From RPQJ01 sp963696545 (GTDB taxonomy: Bacteria > Pseudomonadota > Gammaproteobacteria > Steroidobacterales > Steroidobacteraceae), in NCBI GenBank assembly GCA_963696545.1, contig CAVOKQ010000005.1, forward strand, positions 1 to 64,000: a stretch of 64,000 nucleotides of DNA, in the 5' to 3' direction. Position 1 is the first letter of the stretch, and each line of letters opens with the position of its first letter. Both the position numbers and the translations under genes were made by a program. Positions 42,238-51,480 of the stretch are shown in pieces. The notes beneath the pieces were generated by a model. That model searched no databases, was not told where the DNA came from, and saw only the letters and a program-made list of their open reading frames with translations.

Positions 42238-43506
42238 TCAGGCCCAACCGAGGGCCTGGGTTGCGAGGCCGGCGAGCGCCGCGCAGGCCAGCACCCACGA
42301 CGGTGCAATGTCCGTTCGCCTGAGCATCAGCCAGGCCGCGGCCGCGATCACGAGCGCCGGCCACGCAGGCGTCGCGTCGATGCCCCCCGGAAGGAGCACG
42401 ACCCGCGCGAGCAGCACCGCAAGCGTCGCGATGATCCCGACGACCGCGGCGGTGACTGCGGCCAGCGCCGCCGAGATGCGCGGCGCCCGCGTCAACCTCT
42501 CCACATACGGTGCGCCGAGGAAGATCAGCACGAACGACGGCAGGAACGTCGCCCACGAAACGAGCAGCGCCGCGAGCAGCGCCGCCGCACCCGGTTCGAG
42601 CGGCGCCGGGTTGTTCCAGCCCGCCATGAAGCCCATGAACTGCAGCACGATCACGAGCGGTCCGGGCGTCGTTTCCGCGAGCGCGAGTCCCGCGATGGAC
42701 TGCTGGGCCGTCACCAGGCCCAGGTCCTGGACGAGGTGCCGCGTGACGTATCCCAGCACTGCATAGGCCCCGCCGAAGGTCACGAGCGCCGCCTGCGTGA
42801 AGAAGAGGTAGAGCCGCATCCACAGCGAGCCCGTGCCCAGCGACATCGCGACGAAGACGAGTGGCAGCAGCCAAAGTGCCAGGCCCACGGTCGCGATGCG
42901 CAGCGAGCCGCCCGGCCGCGCGGACACGATCGCAGTCGGTACCGCGGCGCGCGGTGTGCGCCAGGCTGAGGCGAGGCCGATCAGGCCCGCAGCCAGCACC
43001 ACCAGTGGGAACGGTACATGCAGCCACTGCAGCGCCAGGAAAGATGAGATCGCGAGTGCGACGTGCAGCGGCCGATCGAGTGCCCGGCGACCGATCGACA
43101 CCAGCGCCTGCAGCACCAGCGCGACGACTGCGGCCTTGAGACCGAGCAGCAGGCCGCTCGCCGCGGGGAGATGACCGAAGCGTGCATACGCGTATGAAAG
43201 CCCCAGCAGCAGCACGATCGCCGGGCCGATGAAGCAGAGCCCGGCGACGAGGCCGCCGCGCACGCCGTGCAGCTTCCAGCCCAGATAGATCGCGAGTTGC
43301 AGTGCCTCGGGCCCCGGCAGCAACATGCAGAAATTGAGCGCTGCCGAGAATTGCCGTTCGTCGAGCCAGCGGCGGCGTTCGACGATTTCGCGATGCATGA
43401 TCGAGATCTGCCCGGCCGGGCCGCCGAAGGAGATCAAGCCGAGACGCAGCCAGAATCCGGCGGCCTCGGCGAAGCTCGGCGGAGAGCCGGGCGCGTCCGC
43501 CGTCAC
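42238..43506 (-). CDS. chrA: Chromate transporter, ChrA/CHR family
   Basis: The 422-residue protein contains two homologous CHR halves: LRLGLISFGGPAGQISIMHREIVERRRWL (about 20-48) and TFGGAYAVLGYVTRHLV with LAETTPGPLVIVLQFMGF in the second half. About 10-12 membrane helices are visible. Long CHR proteins act as chromate/proton antiporters that expel CrO4(2-). The GTG start overlaps the stop of the preceding DsbA-like gene (GTGA), so the two are co-translated. No chrB regulator is adjacent. Confidence 0.93.
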   Translation of the reverse strand: MTADAPGSPPSFAEAAGFWLRLGLISFGGPAGQISIMHREIVERRRWLDERQFSAALNFCMLLPGPEALQLAIYLGWKLHGVRGGLVAGLCFIGPAIVLLLGLSYAYARFGHLPAASGLLLGLKAAVVALVLQALVSIGRRALDRPLHVALAISSFLALQWLHVPFPLVVLAAGLIGLASAWRTPRAAVPTAIVSARPGGSLRIATVGLALWLLPLVFVAMSLGTGSLWMRLYLFFTQAALVTFGGAYAVLGYVTRHLVQDLGLVTAQQSIAGLALAETTPGPLVIVLQFMGFMAGWNNPAPLEPGAAALLAALLVSWATFLPSFVLIFLGAPYVERLTRAPRISAALAAVTAAVVGIIATLAVLLARVVLLPGGIDATPAWPALVIAAAAWLMLRRTDIAPSWVLACAALAGLATQALGWA

Positions 43507-44162
43507 TTCCCGCCCGCGAGCAACGCGTCCAGGCGAGCCGCAAACACCGCGTATGGCTTTGCGCCCTCGATCGGTTCACCGCGGAACACTCCGTCGACGA
43601 TGCGGCCCACCATGAAGGTCGGTGTCGACGTGATCCCCTGCGACCGGGCCAGTTGCGCAGCCGCGCGAACCGCGGCTTCCGCACGGCCGTCGGTGCGGCA
43701 GGACTCGAACCGCGTGACGTCGAGTCCCTGCGCCTGCGCGATCTCCGCGTAAGGCGCCGCGCCCAGCCGCGACTGCTGGACGAAAAGCTCGTGCCGATAC
43801 TCCCAGAACTTGCCCTGTTCGCCGGCGCACCTCGCGGCCACAGCGGCCGGGACCGCAAAGGGGTGGTAGGTCAGCGGCAGGTCGTGCGCAGCGTAGTGAA
43901 TCTTGCCGGTGTCGATGTAATTGCGCCGCAGCTCGGGAAATGTCTGCAGTGCGAACCGGGCGCAAAATGGGCACTGCAGGTCGCTGAACTCGATCATCGT
44001 CAGCGGCGCGTCAGCGCGACCCAGCTCGTCGAAGGCCGTCGGAACCGCGGCTGCCCGTGCGGTCGGCGACTCAGGGGATTGCGGATGGTTCGGCGGAGAG
44101 GCGGCGCAGCCGGCAAGCGCCAGAGCGAGCAGGGCCAGGACCGGAGCGAGCCGTCGGGACAT
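43503..44162 (-). CDS. DsbA-family thiol-disulfide lipoprotein
   Basis: The 219-residue product starts with a lipoprotein signal (MSRRLAPVLALLALALAGCAAS) and a thioredoxin-type fold with an inserted helical domain: IEFSDLQCPFCARFA gives the CPFC active site near residue 69, and ITSTPTFMVGRIVDG carries the cis-Pro loop. It resembles the Thioredoxin_4/DsbG-like group. It would form or isomerise disulfides in the periplasm, tethered to a membrane. ATG 44162 is chosen for the signal peptide. It overlaps chrA, an uncommon pairing. Confidence 0.9.
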   Translation of the reverse strand: MSRRLAPVLALLALALAGCAASPPNHPQSPESPTARAAAVPTAFDELGRADAPLTMIEFSDLQCPFCARFALQTFPELRRNYIDTGKIHYAAHDLPLTYHPFAVPAAVAARCAGEQGKFWEYRHELFVQQSRLGAAPYAEIAQAQGLDVTRFESCRTDGRAEAAVRAAAQLARSQGITSTPTFMVGRIVDGVFRGEPIEGAKPYAVFAARLDALLAGGK

Positions 44163-44330
44163 CGTGGCAGACCAGTCGGTGTCGGGACGTGCAGATTGCG
44201 CCGCGGCGGTGCGGTGGATCAAGCGCTCGAGGTCCGGATCGCGATGATCTGCGATCCCGGCCGTAACGAAACGACAAACGTGCCGTAACATCGCAGTTCC
44301 GCGTTCCGGCCTCCACGGTGGATTCTGCTC

Positions 44331-44750
44331 ATGAAGTACCTGCACACGATGGTCCGCGTGACCGACATCGGTCGCTCGCTGAAGTTCTACTGCGACGCCC
44401 TGGGACTTCGGGAAGTGCGCCGCTACGACAACGCGCAGGGCCGCTTCACGCTCGTGTTCCTGGCCGCGCCCGGTGATGAGTCAGCGCAGGTCGAGCTCAC
44501 GTACAACTGGGATCCCGAACCGTACGGCATCGGTCGCGCGTTCGGCCACCTCGCCTACGAAGTGGACGACATCTACGCAGCGTGCCGCAGGCTGATGGAG
44601 CATGGCGTCACGATCAACCGGCCGCCGCGCGACGGGCGCATGGCGTTCGTCAGGTCGCCGGACGACATCTCGGTCGAACTGCTGCAGAAGGGCACGGCGC
44701 TGCCGCCGACGGAGCCGTGGCAGAGCATGCCGAGCACCGGCGCCTGGTGA
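44331..44750 (+). CDS. gloA: Lactoylglutathione lyase (glyoxalase I)
   Basis: GloA converts the methylglyoxal-glutathione hemithioacetal to S-lactoylglutathione. The 139-residue protein matches the E. coli enzyme: MKYLHTMVRVTD (His5), VELTYNWD (Glu56), FGHLAYEVDD (His74) and ISVELLQKG (Glu122), the four Ni/Zn ligands. Glutathione is provided through gshA in the same window. It is divergent from dsbA-chrA. Confidence 0.95.
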   Translation: MKYLHTMVRVTDIGRSLKFYCDALGLREVRRYDNAQGRFTLVFLAAPGDESAQVELTYNWDPEPYGIGRAFGHLAYEVDDIYAACRRLMEHGVTINRPPRDGRMAFVRSPDDISVELLQKGTALPPTEPWQSMPSTGAW

Positions 44751-44784
44751 GGCCTGCTGCCTGCGGTTGCGGCAGCCTGTCGGT

Positions 44785-45822
44785 TCAGAAGACGGCACCG
44801 ACGATACGAGGCTCGGGCTCGAGCATCACGCCGAAGCGCTGTTCCACCGAGCCGGCGACGCGGCGGGCGAGGTCGAGCAGTTGCGCTCCGCTCGCGAGGC
44901 CGTGGTTCACCAGTACGAGGGCGTGTTGTGCGGAGATGCCGGCGTCGCCCTCGCGAAACCCCTTCCATCCGCACGCTTCGATCAGCCACGCGGCCGACAG
45001 CTTGGTTGTCCCGGCGGTGAAGGAATACACGGGTAGCGACGGGTTCGCGGCGCGCAGGTCATCGGCGAGCGCGACCGGCACGACCGGATTCTTGAAGAAA
45101 CTGCCTGCGTTGCCGATCGTGGCCGGGTCCGGCAGCTTGCGCCTGCGCAGCCGTCTGACAGCCTGTGCGACCTGCGCAGGCGTCGGACTCGGGTTGCCCA
45201 TGGCCGCGAGTTCATCGCGCACCCCGGAATAGTCGAGCACCGGATCGCGCCCGCGGTGCAGGCGGAATTCGACCGCGGTCACGATCCAGCGTTCCGGCTC
45301 GCGCTTGAACCGGCTGTCGCGGTAGCCGAACCCGCACTCGTCGGCACCTAGGCGCACCGGTCGGCGCTGGCTGCGGTCCCATGCTTCGACCGCCGTGATC
45401 GACTCGCGGACTTCGACACCGTACGCCCCGATGTTCTGAATTGGTGCCGCGCCGACGAGGCCCGGGATCAGCGCAAGATTCTCGAGGCCGCCGAGCCCGT
45501 GGGCCAGCGTCCAGTCGACGAGTGCGTCCCAGCCATAGCCCGCCGCTGCATGGACCAATGCCGAGCGGCTGTCGTCCTCGACGATCCGGACCGAGCGCCA
45601 AGCGGGTCGCAGCACCAGGCCGGCGAAGTCCCCGGCAAAGAGTATGTTGCTGCCTTCGCCGAGCACCAGCAGCGGCATGTCGCGGAGTTCGGGCGTCTCC
45701 AGCACCGACGGCAGCGCGTCCGGGTCGTTGACCGTCGCGAGCCGGTGCGCGGTCGCCGCGATGCGCAGCGTGTTCGCGCCCGAGAGCGGCGCGTTGTGGA
45801 TCACAGTGAAGGATTCGGGCAT
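44785..45822 (-). CDS. murB: UDP-N-acetylenolpyruvoylglucosamine reductase
   Basis: This NADPH- and FAD-dependent reductase makes UDP-N-acetylmuramate for peptidoglycan. The 345-residue length is that of type I (E. coli) MurB. Visible blocks are the FAD-binding VLGEGSNILFAGDFAGLVLRP region, LIPGLVGAAPIQNIGAYGVE, the proton-donor Ser in GNAGSFFKNPVV (about 233-244) and the C-terminal EPRIVG Glu. It converges on gloA with a 34-bp gap and is divergent from the glutamine-synthetase-family gene. Confidence 0.96.
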   Translation of the reverse strand: MPESFTVIHNAPLSGANTLRIAATAHRLATVNDPDALPSVLETPELRDMPLLVLGEGSNILFAGDFAGLVLRPAWRSVRIVEDDSRSALVHAAAGYGWDALVDWTLAHGLGGLENLALIPGLVGAAPIQNIGAYGVEVRESITAVEAWDRSQRRPVRLGADECGFGYRDSRFKREPERWIVTAVEFRLHRGRDPVLDYSGVRDELAAMGNPSPTPAQVAQAVRRLRRRKLPDPATIGNAGSFFKNPVVPVALADDLRAANPSLPVYSFTAGTTKLSAAWLIEACGWKGFREGDAGISAQHALVLVNHGLASGAQLLDLARRVAGSVEQRFGVMLEPEPRIVGAVF

Positions 45823-45999
45823 GGTTCGGCTATTCTCGCACCGGCGCGGCCAGCGGAACGCTATGTCACGGCCGCGTCGACCTCAAGCCCGGCGCATTGT
45901 CCTCGGCCCGGCAGACTGACCGCGCGAGCTTGCCACCGTCGACACCCTTCATTCACTATCGATGGCCTCGGCTCCCGGCGGCAAGCAAATCCGCATGTC

Positions 46000-47388
46000 A
46001 TGACCCAACGCGACCTCGCACCGTCGGTCGTCGGCCACGCCGACGAGGCCCGCGCTTTCCTCGAGCGTAATCCGGACGTCGAGACCGTGCAGCTCGTGAT
46101 CACCGATGCGAACGGCGTCGGTCGCGGCAAGAACATCGCCCGCGAGGAGGTGGAGCCGCTGTTCAGCACGGGCCGCAACGTCGCGGGCTCGATCCTCGGG
46201 CTCGACATCACCGGCGAGGACGTCGAGGAAACGGGACTCGTGATGGCCGTCGGAGACGCCGACCAGACGTGCCGCCCCGTGGCGGGATCGCTGTGCCGCG
46301 CGCCGTGGCTCGCCCGTCCGACAGCGCAGGTGCTCGGCACGATGTTCGAGCTCGACGGGCGGCCGGCGAGCGCCGATCCGCGGCACGTGCTGGCCCGCGC
46401 CGTTGGCAGGCTACAGGCACAGGGCTTCACGCCGGTCGTCGCAGTCGAACTCGAGTTCTACCTGCTGCAGCTCGGTGCGGACGGTCGGCTGCAGCCCGCC
46501 CGGGGCCTGCTGACCGGGCGCTCCAGCGGCAGCATCGACGCCTACGGCCTCGGCCGGCTCGACGACATGTCGCCGCTGTTCGACGACGTGTACGCCGCTG
46601 CCCGCATGCAGGGCCTGCCGGTCCGCACACTGATGTCCGAGTACGCACCCGGGCAGTTCGAGATCACGCTCGAGCATCGCGCGGATGCGCTGCGCGCGGT
46701 GGATGACGCCGTGCTGTTTAAGCGCGCGGTCCGCGGCGTGGCGAATCGTCACGGCTGCATCGCATGCTTCATGGCGAAGCCGTTCGCGAACATGGCCGGC
46801 GCGGGCATGCACCTGCACGCGAGCCTCGCGGACGCGCAAGGGCACAACGCGTTCGCCAGCGAGGATCCCGCGGGCTCGCCGCTGCTGCGGCACGCGATCG
46901 GCGGCCTGCGCGCCACGCTCGCCGACGGCATGGCCGTGTACGCGCCGAACGCGAATTCCTATCGCCGCTTCCGCGCGATGAGCTACGCGCCGGTCGCGCC
47001 CACGTGGGGCATCAACAACCGCACCGTCAGCCTGCGCGTGCCGTCCGGACCGCCTGCGAGCCGGCACGTCGAGCATCGCGTCGCCGGTGCGGATGCGAAC
47101 CCGTACCTGGTCGCGGCACTGGTGCTGGCCGGCATGGCGCGCGGCCTCGAGCAACGCGCCGACCCAGGCCCGCCGGTGGAAGGCAACGGTTACGAGCAGG
47201 CATCGCGAGGCAACCTGCCGACGGACTGGCACGCCGCGCTCGAGCGTGCTGCGCGAGCGGAGTTCCTCGAGCAGGCGCTCGGTCCGGAGTTCCTGCGTAT
47301 CTTCCTCGCGCTGAAGCGGCGCGAGTGCGAGAAGTTCGGCGCGCTGGTGTCGGATCGCGACTACGAGTGGTACCTCGATTCGGCGTGA
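46000..47388 (+). CDS. Glutamine synthetase family protein (PuuA-like)
   Basis: The 462-residue product has the GS N-terminal beta-grasp (VQLVITDANGVGRGKNIAREEV) and catalytic domain with VAVELEFYLL, the metal-site block YAPGQFEITLEH, ANSYRRFRAM and PTWGINNRTVSLRVP, then HRVAGADANPYLVAALVLAG. It is closer to the gamma-glutamylpolyamine synthetase group (PuuA/GlnA3-like) than to GlnA, whose adenylylation Tyr region is absent. It probably ligates glutamate to an amine with ATP. ATG 46000 gives a usual family length. No puu genes are adjacent. Confidence 0.88.
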   Translation: MTQRDLAPSVVGHADEARAFLERNPDVETVQLVITDANGVGRGKNIAREEVEPLFSTGRNVAGSILGLDITGEDVEETGLVMAVGDADQTCRPVAGSLCRAPWLARPTAQVLGTMFELDGRPASADPRHVLARAVGRLQAQGFTPVVAVELEFYLLQLGADGRLQPARGLLTGRSSGSIDAYGLGRLDDMSPLFDDVYAAARMQGLPVRTLMSEYAPGQFEITLEHRADALRAVDDAVLFKRAVRGVANRHGCIACFMAKPFANMAGAGMHLHASLADAQGHNAFASEDPAGSPLLRHAIGGLRATLADGMAVYAPNANSYRRFRAMSYAPVAPTWGINNRTVSLRVPSGPPASRHVEHRVAGADANPYLVAALVLAGMARGLEQRADPGPPVEGNGYEQASRGNLPTDWHAALERAARAEFLEQALGPEFLRIFLALKRRECEKFGALVSDRDYEWYLDSA

Positions 47389-47625
47389 TCGGTGCAACAT
47401 AAGCGGGTGATTGCGCCGCGCGGAATGCGACGTTTGCGGGTCGCGCGCATTAAGTCAGGTGAATCGGCCCGTTTGTGAGAGTTGAGTCAACGTGACCCGG
47501 GACGGCGGCGCGGAGAATTCGCTCCGCAGGTCGCCCACCGATCCCGAGGTCCAACGCCAGTGACACGCACCATCTCGCGCAACGCAGCACGCAATGCCAG
47601 TCTCTCCAGCAGGAAATCGCCGCCA

Positions 47626-48432
47626 GTGACCGTTCACCTCCGCAAGATGTACGTCGACTGCCGCTTCGGACAGCTGCACGTGCACACCGCCTTTCCGTCG
47701 AGCGGCGGTTTCGACGAGCTCACGCCGCTCGTGTGCATCCATCCGGCGCCGCTGTCGGGGCGCGTGTTCCGCGGGCTGCTGCCCGTGCTCGGGCAGGATC
47801 GCAGCGTGTATGCGCCGGATCTGCCTGGTTACGGCGAGTCCGATGCGCCCGAGACGGCGCCTTCGGTCGCCGAATACGCGGCCACGGTCGGCGACCTGCT
47901 CGACTCGCTGCGGCTGCGCCAGGTCGACGTGCTCGGCTACCAGACCGGTTCGCTCGCCGCGGTCGAACTCGCGATCGCGCGGCCCGAGCAGGTGCGGCGC
48001 GTGGTGCTGGCAGGCGTGCCGGTGTTCGACGCGAAGGAGCGCGAGAATTTCAACGCGCGGCCGTGGCCGGCGCGTGCCCGTGACGACGGTTCGCACCTCG
48101 TCGACGAGTGGCAGCGGGTCCGCAAGTCGCGCGGCGTGCACGCCACGATCTCGCGGCTGGGCGAGGATCTTGCCGCCGCACTGCGCGCCGGTGATGCCGC
48201 GGCCTGGGGCACGGCGGCCGCTGCGAACTACCCGGCCGGCGAGCGCCTGCCGCTGCTTCGCCAGCAGACGCTGCTGCTGCGCGCCCGGGACGAACTCTGG
48301 GAAATGACCAGCCGCGCCGAGGCGCTGCTGCACGAAGCGCGGCGCGTGGACCTGCCCGAGCAGAACGGCGGCCTGTTCGACGCGGGCGTCGGTGAAGTCG
48401 CGATCTATGCGCGGGAGTTCTTCGACCGCTGA
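47626..48432 (+). CDS. Alpha/beta-hydrolase with Thr in the nucleophile elbow
   Basis: The roughly 268-residue product follows an alpha/beta-hydrolase pattern: VCIHPAPLSGRVFRGLLPVL, the oxyanion-like HP, DLPGYGESDAP and the elbow strand VDVLGYQTGSLAAVELA. The usual G-x-S-x-G is G-Y-Q-T-G, placing Thr107 at the nucleophile position. Similar GYHTG-type proteins are known, so it may be an esterase with altered chemistry or a non-catalytic relative. GTG 47626 or ATG 47647 is the start. Its 3' end overlaps the convergent MFS gene by 28 bp. Confidence 0.8.
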   Translation: MTVHLRKMYVDCRFGQLHVHTAFPSSGGFDELTPLVCIHPAPLSGRVFRGLLPVLGQDRSVYAPDLPGYGESDAPETAPSVAEYAATVGDLLDSLRLRQVDVLGYQTGSLAAVELAIARPEQVRRVVLAGVPVFDAKERENFNARPWPARARDDGSHLVDEWQRVRKSRGVHATISRLGEDLAAALRAGDAAAWGTAAAANYPAGERLPLLRQQTLLLRARDELWEMTSRAEALLHEARRVDLPEQNGGLFDAGVGEVAIYAREFFDR

Positions 48433-49580
48433 AGCAGCGGCACCAACAGTGCGGCAGCAAGCAGCGCGAGTGGCACCAGCGCCAGCAGGTTGAGTTCCCG
48501 CCATCCGAGCGCGTAAATGGCGGGACCCGCGAGCAGCGAGGCGGTGGCCTGGGACCCGAACACCGCGAACTCGTTCACCCCCTGTGCCCGGAACCGCTCG
48601 GGCGGCCGGTACGTCGTCGTCAGCAGCGACGTGGCCGCGACGAACATCAGGTTCCAGCCGACTCCCAGCGCCACGAGTCCCCACCAGTAATGCATCAGGT
48701 CGTGGCCCGAGCTCGAGATCGCGACGCACGCGAGCATCAGGCACATGCCCAAAGACATGCCCGTGGGCGCGCCGATCCGCCCGATCAGCCGGCCGCTTAC
48801 CAGTGACGGCGCGTACATCGCCAGCAGGTGGCTCTGGATCACCCACGCCGTCGATGCATCCGAGTGGTGGTCGTGCACGTGCATGCTGATCGGCGTCGCG
48901 GTCATGATGAAGCTCATCGCCGCATAGGACACGACGCCACCCAGCACGGCCGTCAGGTAGGCGGGCTGGCCCACGACCTCCCGCAGCGGGCGCGCCGTAC
49001 CCTCGACGGCATGGGTCAGGCGGCCGGCCGGTTCACGGAACGCCGTCAGCACGGCCGCGGTGCCGAGGCAGAGCGCTGCGACGCCGACGAATGAACCGGC
49101 GTACTCGTGGCCCGGCACGATGTCCTTCAGCGCGAGCGCGACCTGCGGGCCGACCGCTGCGGCGACGAGCGTACCTACCATCACCAGCGACACGGCCTGG
49201 CTCACGCGTGACGACGGCACGCACTCCGCCGCCGCAAACCGATGCTGCAGCTGGAAGGCGAGATTCGACCCGAGCACCAGCGCTGCTGCGCAGAGCAGCA
49301 CGAAATCGCGCTGGATGATCGCACACGCGACGGTAACGGCCGCGCACGCGGCCAGCAGTGCGCTCGCGATGAAGGCACGGCGACGCCCGATCCGCTGCAT
49401 GATCATCGCGGCGGGGATCGTCGACAGCGCGAGCCCGAGGATTGTGCAGGACACCGGCAGCGTCGCGAGTGCGGGAGACGGTGCGAACTGGCTGCCGAGG
49501 ATGCCGCCGAGCAGCGTCATCGTCATCATTCCCGACGCCGAGAGAGCCTGCGCGATCGTGAGTACGTAGACGTCGCGCAA
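48405..49580 (-). CDS. MFS transporter
   Basis: The 391-residue protein has 12 predicted membrane helices, and the intracellular loop 2-3 motif reads IPAAMIMQRIGRRRAFI, the canonical MFS G-R-R-x pattern. A GRLIGRIG motif appears in the second half. The substrate is unknown. It lies 10 bp after the small membrane protein gene and, with that and the aminotransferase-like gene, forms an apparent operon. Its tail overlaps the convergent hydrolase by 28 bp, so both strands code there. Confidence 0.88.
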   Translation of the reverse strand: MRDVYVLTIAQALSASGMMTMTLLGGILGSQFAPSPALATLPVSCTILGLALSTIPAAMIMQRIGRRRAFIASALLAACAAVTVACAIIQRDFVLLCAAALVLGSNLAFQLQHRFAAAECVPSSRVSQAVSLVMVGTLVAAAVGPQVALALKDIVPGHEYAGSFVGVAALCLGTAAVLTAFREPAGRLTHAVEGTARPLREVVGQPAYLTAVLGGVVSYAAMSFIMTATPISMHVHDHHSDASTAWVIQSHLLAMYAPSLVSGRLIGRIGAPTGMSLGMCLMLACVAISSSGHDLMHYWWGLVALGVGWNLMFVAATSLLTTTYRPPERFRAQGVNEFAVFGSQATASLLAGPAIYALGWRELNLLALVPLALLAAALLVPLLQRSKNSRA

Positions 49581-49590
49581 CGTCGCTGTC

Positions 49591-50022
49591 TCAGGCGTAG
49601 CGTTGCCAGGCCAGTGCGCAGAAGAGTCCGACCGCGAGGCACGTCACGAGCCACTCGACGGCGAGCATCCGCGCCACGCTGGTGAATCGCTGCAGGCGAA
49701 GCGCGGTCGCGCCCAGCAGCGGCACGGCGATCCCTATCCAGGCAAGCAGCCCGAACAGCGCACCGATCGCGTACCACGGTGCGTTCACGAGCGCGGCGAG
49801 CGCCCAGCCGAGCCAGAACAGGAAACCGAGCGCGGCGCCGCCGAGCGCCATCAGCAGCGCCTGCGCCAACAGGGTTGCGGAATTTTCGCGGCGCAGCGCT
49901 CCGAAGGTTTCAGGTCCCAGGCGCAACAGCCACGGCATCGTCACGAGGCCGCTCCAGAGCACGCCCACGAGACCGCCGCTGACACCGGCGAACAGACACA
50001 TCAGCAGCTCGATGCGTGGCAT
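49591..50022 (-). CDS. Uncharacterised four-helix membrane protein
   Basis: The 143-residue product has four hydrophobic segments (about 6-28, 50-72, 78-103 and 120-140) with a conserved-looking PRIELLMCLFAGVSGGLVGVLW start and FTSVARMLAVEW before the last helix. I do not recognise the family; its topology resembles small DUF4149-type proteins. It sits between the class V aminotransferase-like gene (12-bp gap) and the MFS gene (10-bp gap). Confidence 0.75.
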   Translation of the reverse strand: MPRIELLMCLFAGVSGGLVGVLWSGLVTMPWLLRLGPETFGALRRENSATLLAQALLMALGGAALGFLFWLGWALAALVNAPWYAIGALFGLLAWIGIAVPLLGATALRLQRFTSVARMLAVEWLVTCLAVGLFCALAWQRYA

Positions 50023-50034
50023 CTTCCGTTCCGC

Positions 50035-51336
50035 TCAGAGCCGCCGGCGCAATGCCGTCGCCAGCCGGTCCAGGTCGTCGAACGACACACACGGATGCAG
50101 GCTGACCCGGATCGCGTCCAGCGCGGGCCCGATCGCCGTGCAGCCGACCGCGACCCGGTCCTCCTCGGCGAGCGCGCGCGCCAGTGCCGCGTGATCGCGT
50201 CCGCCAAAGCGCACGGTGACGATTCCCGCCGCAAGCGACGGATGCGACGGCGTAAGCACTTCAGCGGAAGGCAGCGCGCCGAGCTGCGGGCGCGTGTAGC
50301 TCGCGAGCTCGAGGATGCGCGCGACGATCCGCGCCCGGCTGACGGTGTCCTGCAGCTCGATCGCCGGGCCGACGCACTGGAAATCGGGCGTGTCGTACCG
50401 GCTCAGCGCGCCGTACTTCGCCTGCGTTTCCGGCAGGCTCGACGTGGCGTACGGCGTGCCGGAGCGGTCGCTCACATCCCAGCCCGCGGGCGAATCCACT
50501 ACCAGAGGCCAGACGCGGGCGCGGGCCGCGCGCTCGAGGAAGAGCGCGCCGGTGCCATAGGGCGCGTCGAGCCAGTGGTGGAACGACGTGGCGTAGGCGT
50601 CGCAACCGAGATCTGCAAGGCGGAAGTCGAGCATCCCGGGCGCGAGCGCGCCATCGACGACGGTAAATATGCCCTTGCTGCGTGCGAGCGTGCAGAGCTC
50701 GCGCACCGGCATGACCGTGCCGTCCGAGGCCTGCACGTGGGCGAACGCCAGCACCCGCGTCTTCGGGGTGAGCGAGGCTATGAACCGGCCGACGATCACG
50801 TCGGGCGATGCCGGCACGCCGGCGTGGGGCAGCTGGATCACCTTGATGCCGTGCCGTTTCGCCGCGAGCAGCCATGGGTACACCGCGCCAGCGCGATCCT
50901 GTGCCGTGGTGACCACCTCGTCGCCGGGCTGCAGGTCGAGTCCCTGCGCGACGATGCTCAGTCCCTCGTCCGCGCCGGAAGCGAAAGCGAGGTCGTCGGC
51001 CGTCGTGCCGAGGAAGGCCGCGACGTCCGTCAGCCGCCGGCGGATCGCGTCGGGTCCCGAGGCCACCGCCGCATAGGCCTCGAAGTCGCTGCTCTGCTGC
51101 TCGCGTGACCGGAATCCCTGACCCAGCGACGCGCGCAGCGTGGGACCGAACGCAGCCGAATCCAGCCAGGCGAGCCCGGGCTCGAGCACGAGCTGGGCGC
51201 GCAACCAGTCCCACAGCGCGCGGGACGACGAAGGTACGCCGACGTCCGTGAAGGTCTGGCCTGCGGCCAGGCCAGGGAGCAGTGAGCCGGTGCCGAGCAC
51301 GCCGAGGAAGTCCCGGCGCGAAACGCGATCATTCAT
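50035..51336 (-). CDS. Tat-exported class V aminotransferase-fold protein lacking the PLP lysine
   Basis: The 433-residue product begins with a twin-arginine signal (VSRRDFLGVLGTGSLLPGLA), pointing to folded export to the periplasm. The body follows the class V PLP fold of isopenicillin-N-epimerase/cysteine-desulfurase relatives: LAFASGADEGLSIVAQGL, VVDGA (Asp228) and YATSFHHWLDAPYGTGAL. Where the family has the Schiff-base Lys (HKW), this protein has His254 (codons CAC CAC TGG). It may be non-PLP, catalytically altered or dead. It heads a three-gene set with the small membrane protein and the MFS transporter. Confidence 0.85.
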   Translation of the reverse strand: MNDRVSRRDFLGVLGTGSLLPGLAAGQTFTDVGVPSSSRALWDWLRAQLVLEPGLAWLDSAAFGPTLRASLGQGFRSREQQSSDFEAYAAVASGPDAIRRRLTDVAAFLGTTADDLAFASGADEGLSIVAQGLDLQPGDEVVTTAQDRAGAVYPWLLAAKRHGIKVIQLPHAGVPASPDVIVGRFIASLTPKTRVLAFAHVQASDGTVMPVRELCTLARSKGIFTVVDGALAPGMLDFRLADLGCDAYATSFHHWLDAPYGTGALFLERAARARVWPLVVDSPAGWDVSDRSGTPYATSSLPETQAKYGALSRYDTPDFQCVGPAIELQDTVSRARIVARILELASYTRPQLGALPSAEVLTPSHPSLAAGIVTVRFGGRDHAALARALAEEDRVAVGCTAIGPALDAIRVSLHPCVSFDDLDRLATALRRRL

Positions 51337-51480
51337 GATGGTGTGACTGGCCTGCAGCCCGCGGTTCGGGCGCGCCGGCGAAGTATGCTTCCTGCCAACG
51401 TAAAGTTGAAGTCACTACGTACGGCCCGGGGAGCCCATTCCTGCTAACGTAGTCGGCCGGATCAGGGTCGTGCCCAGGCC

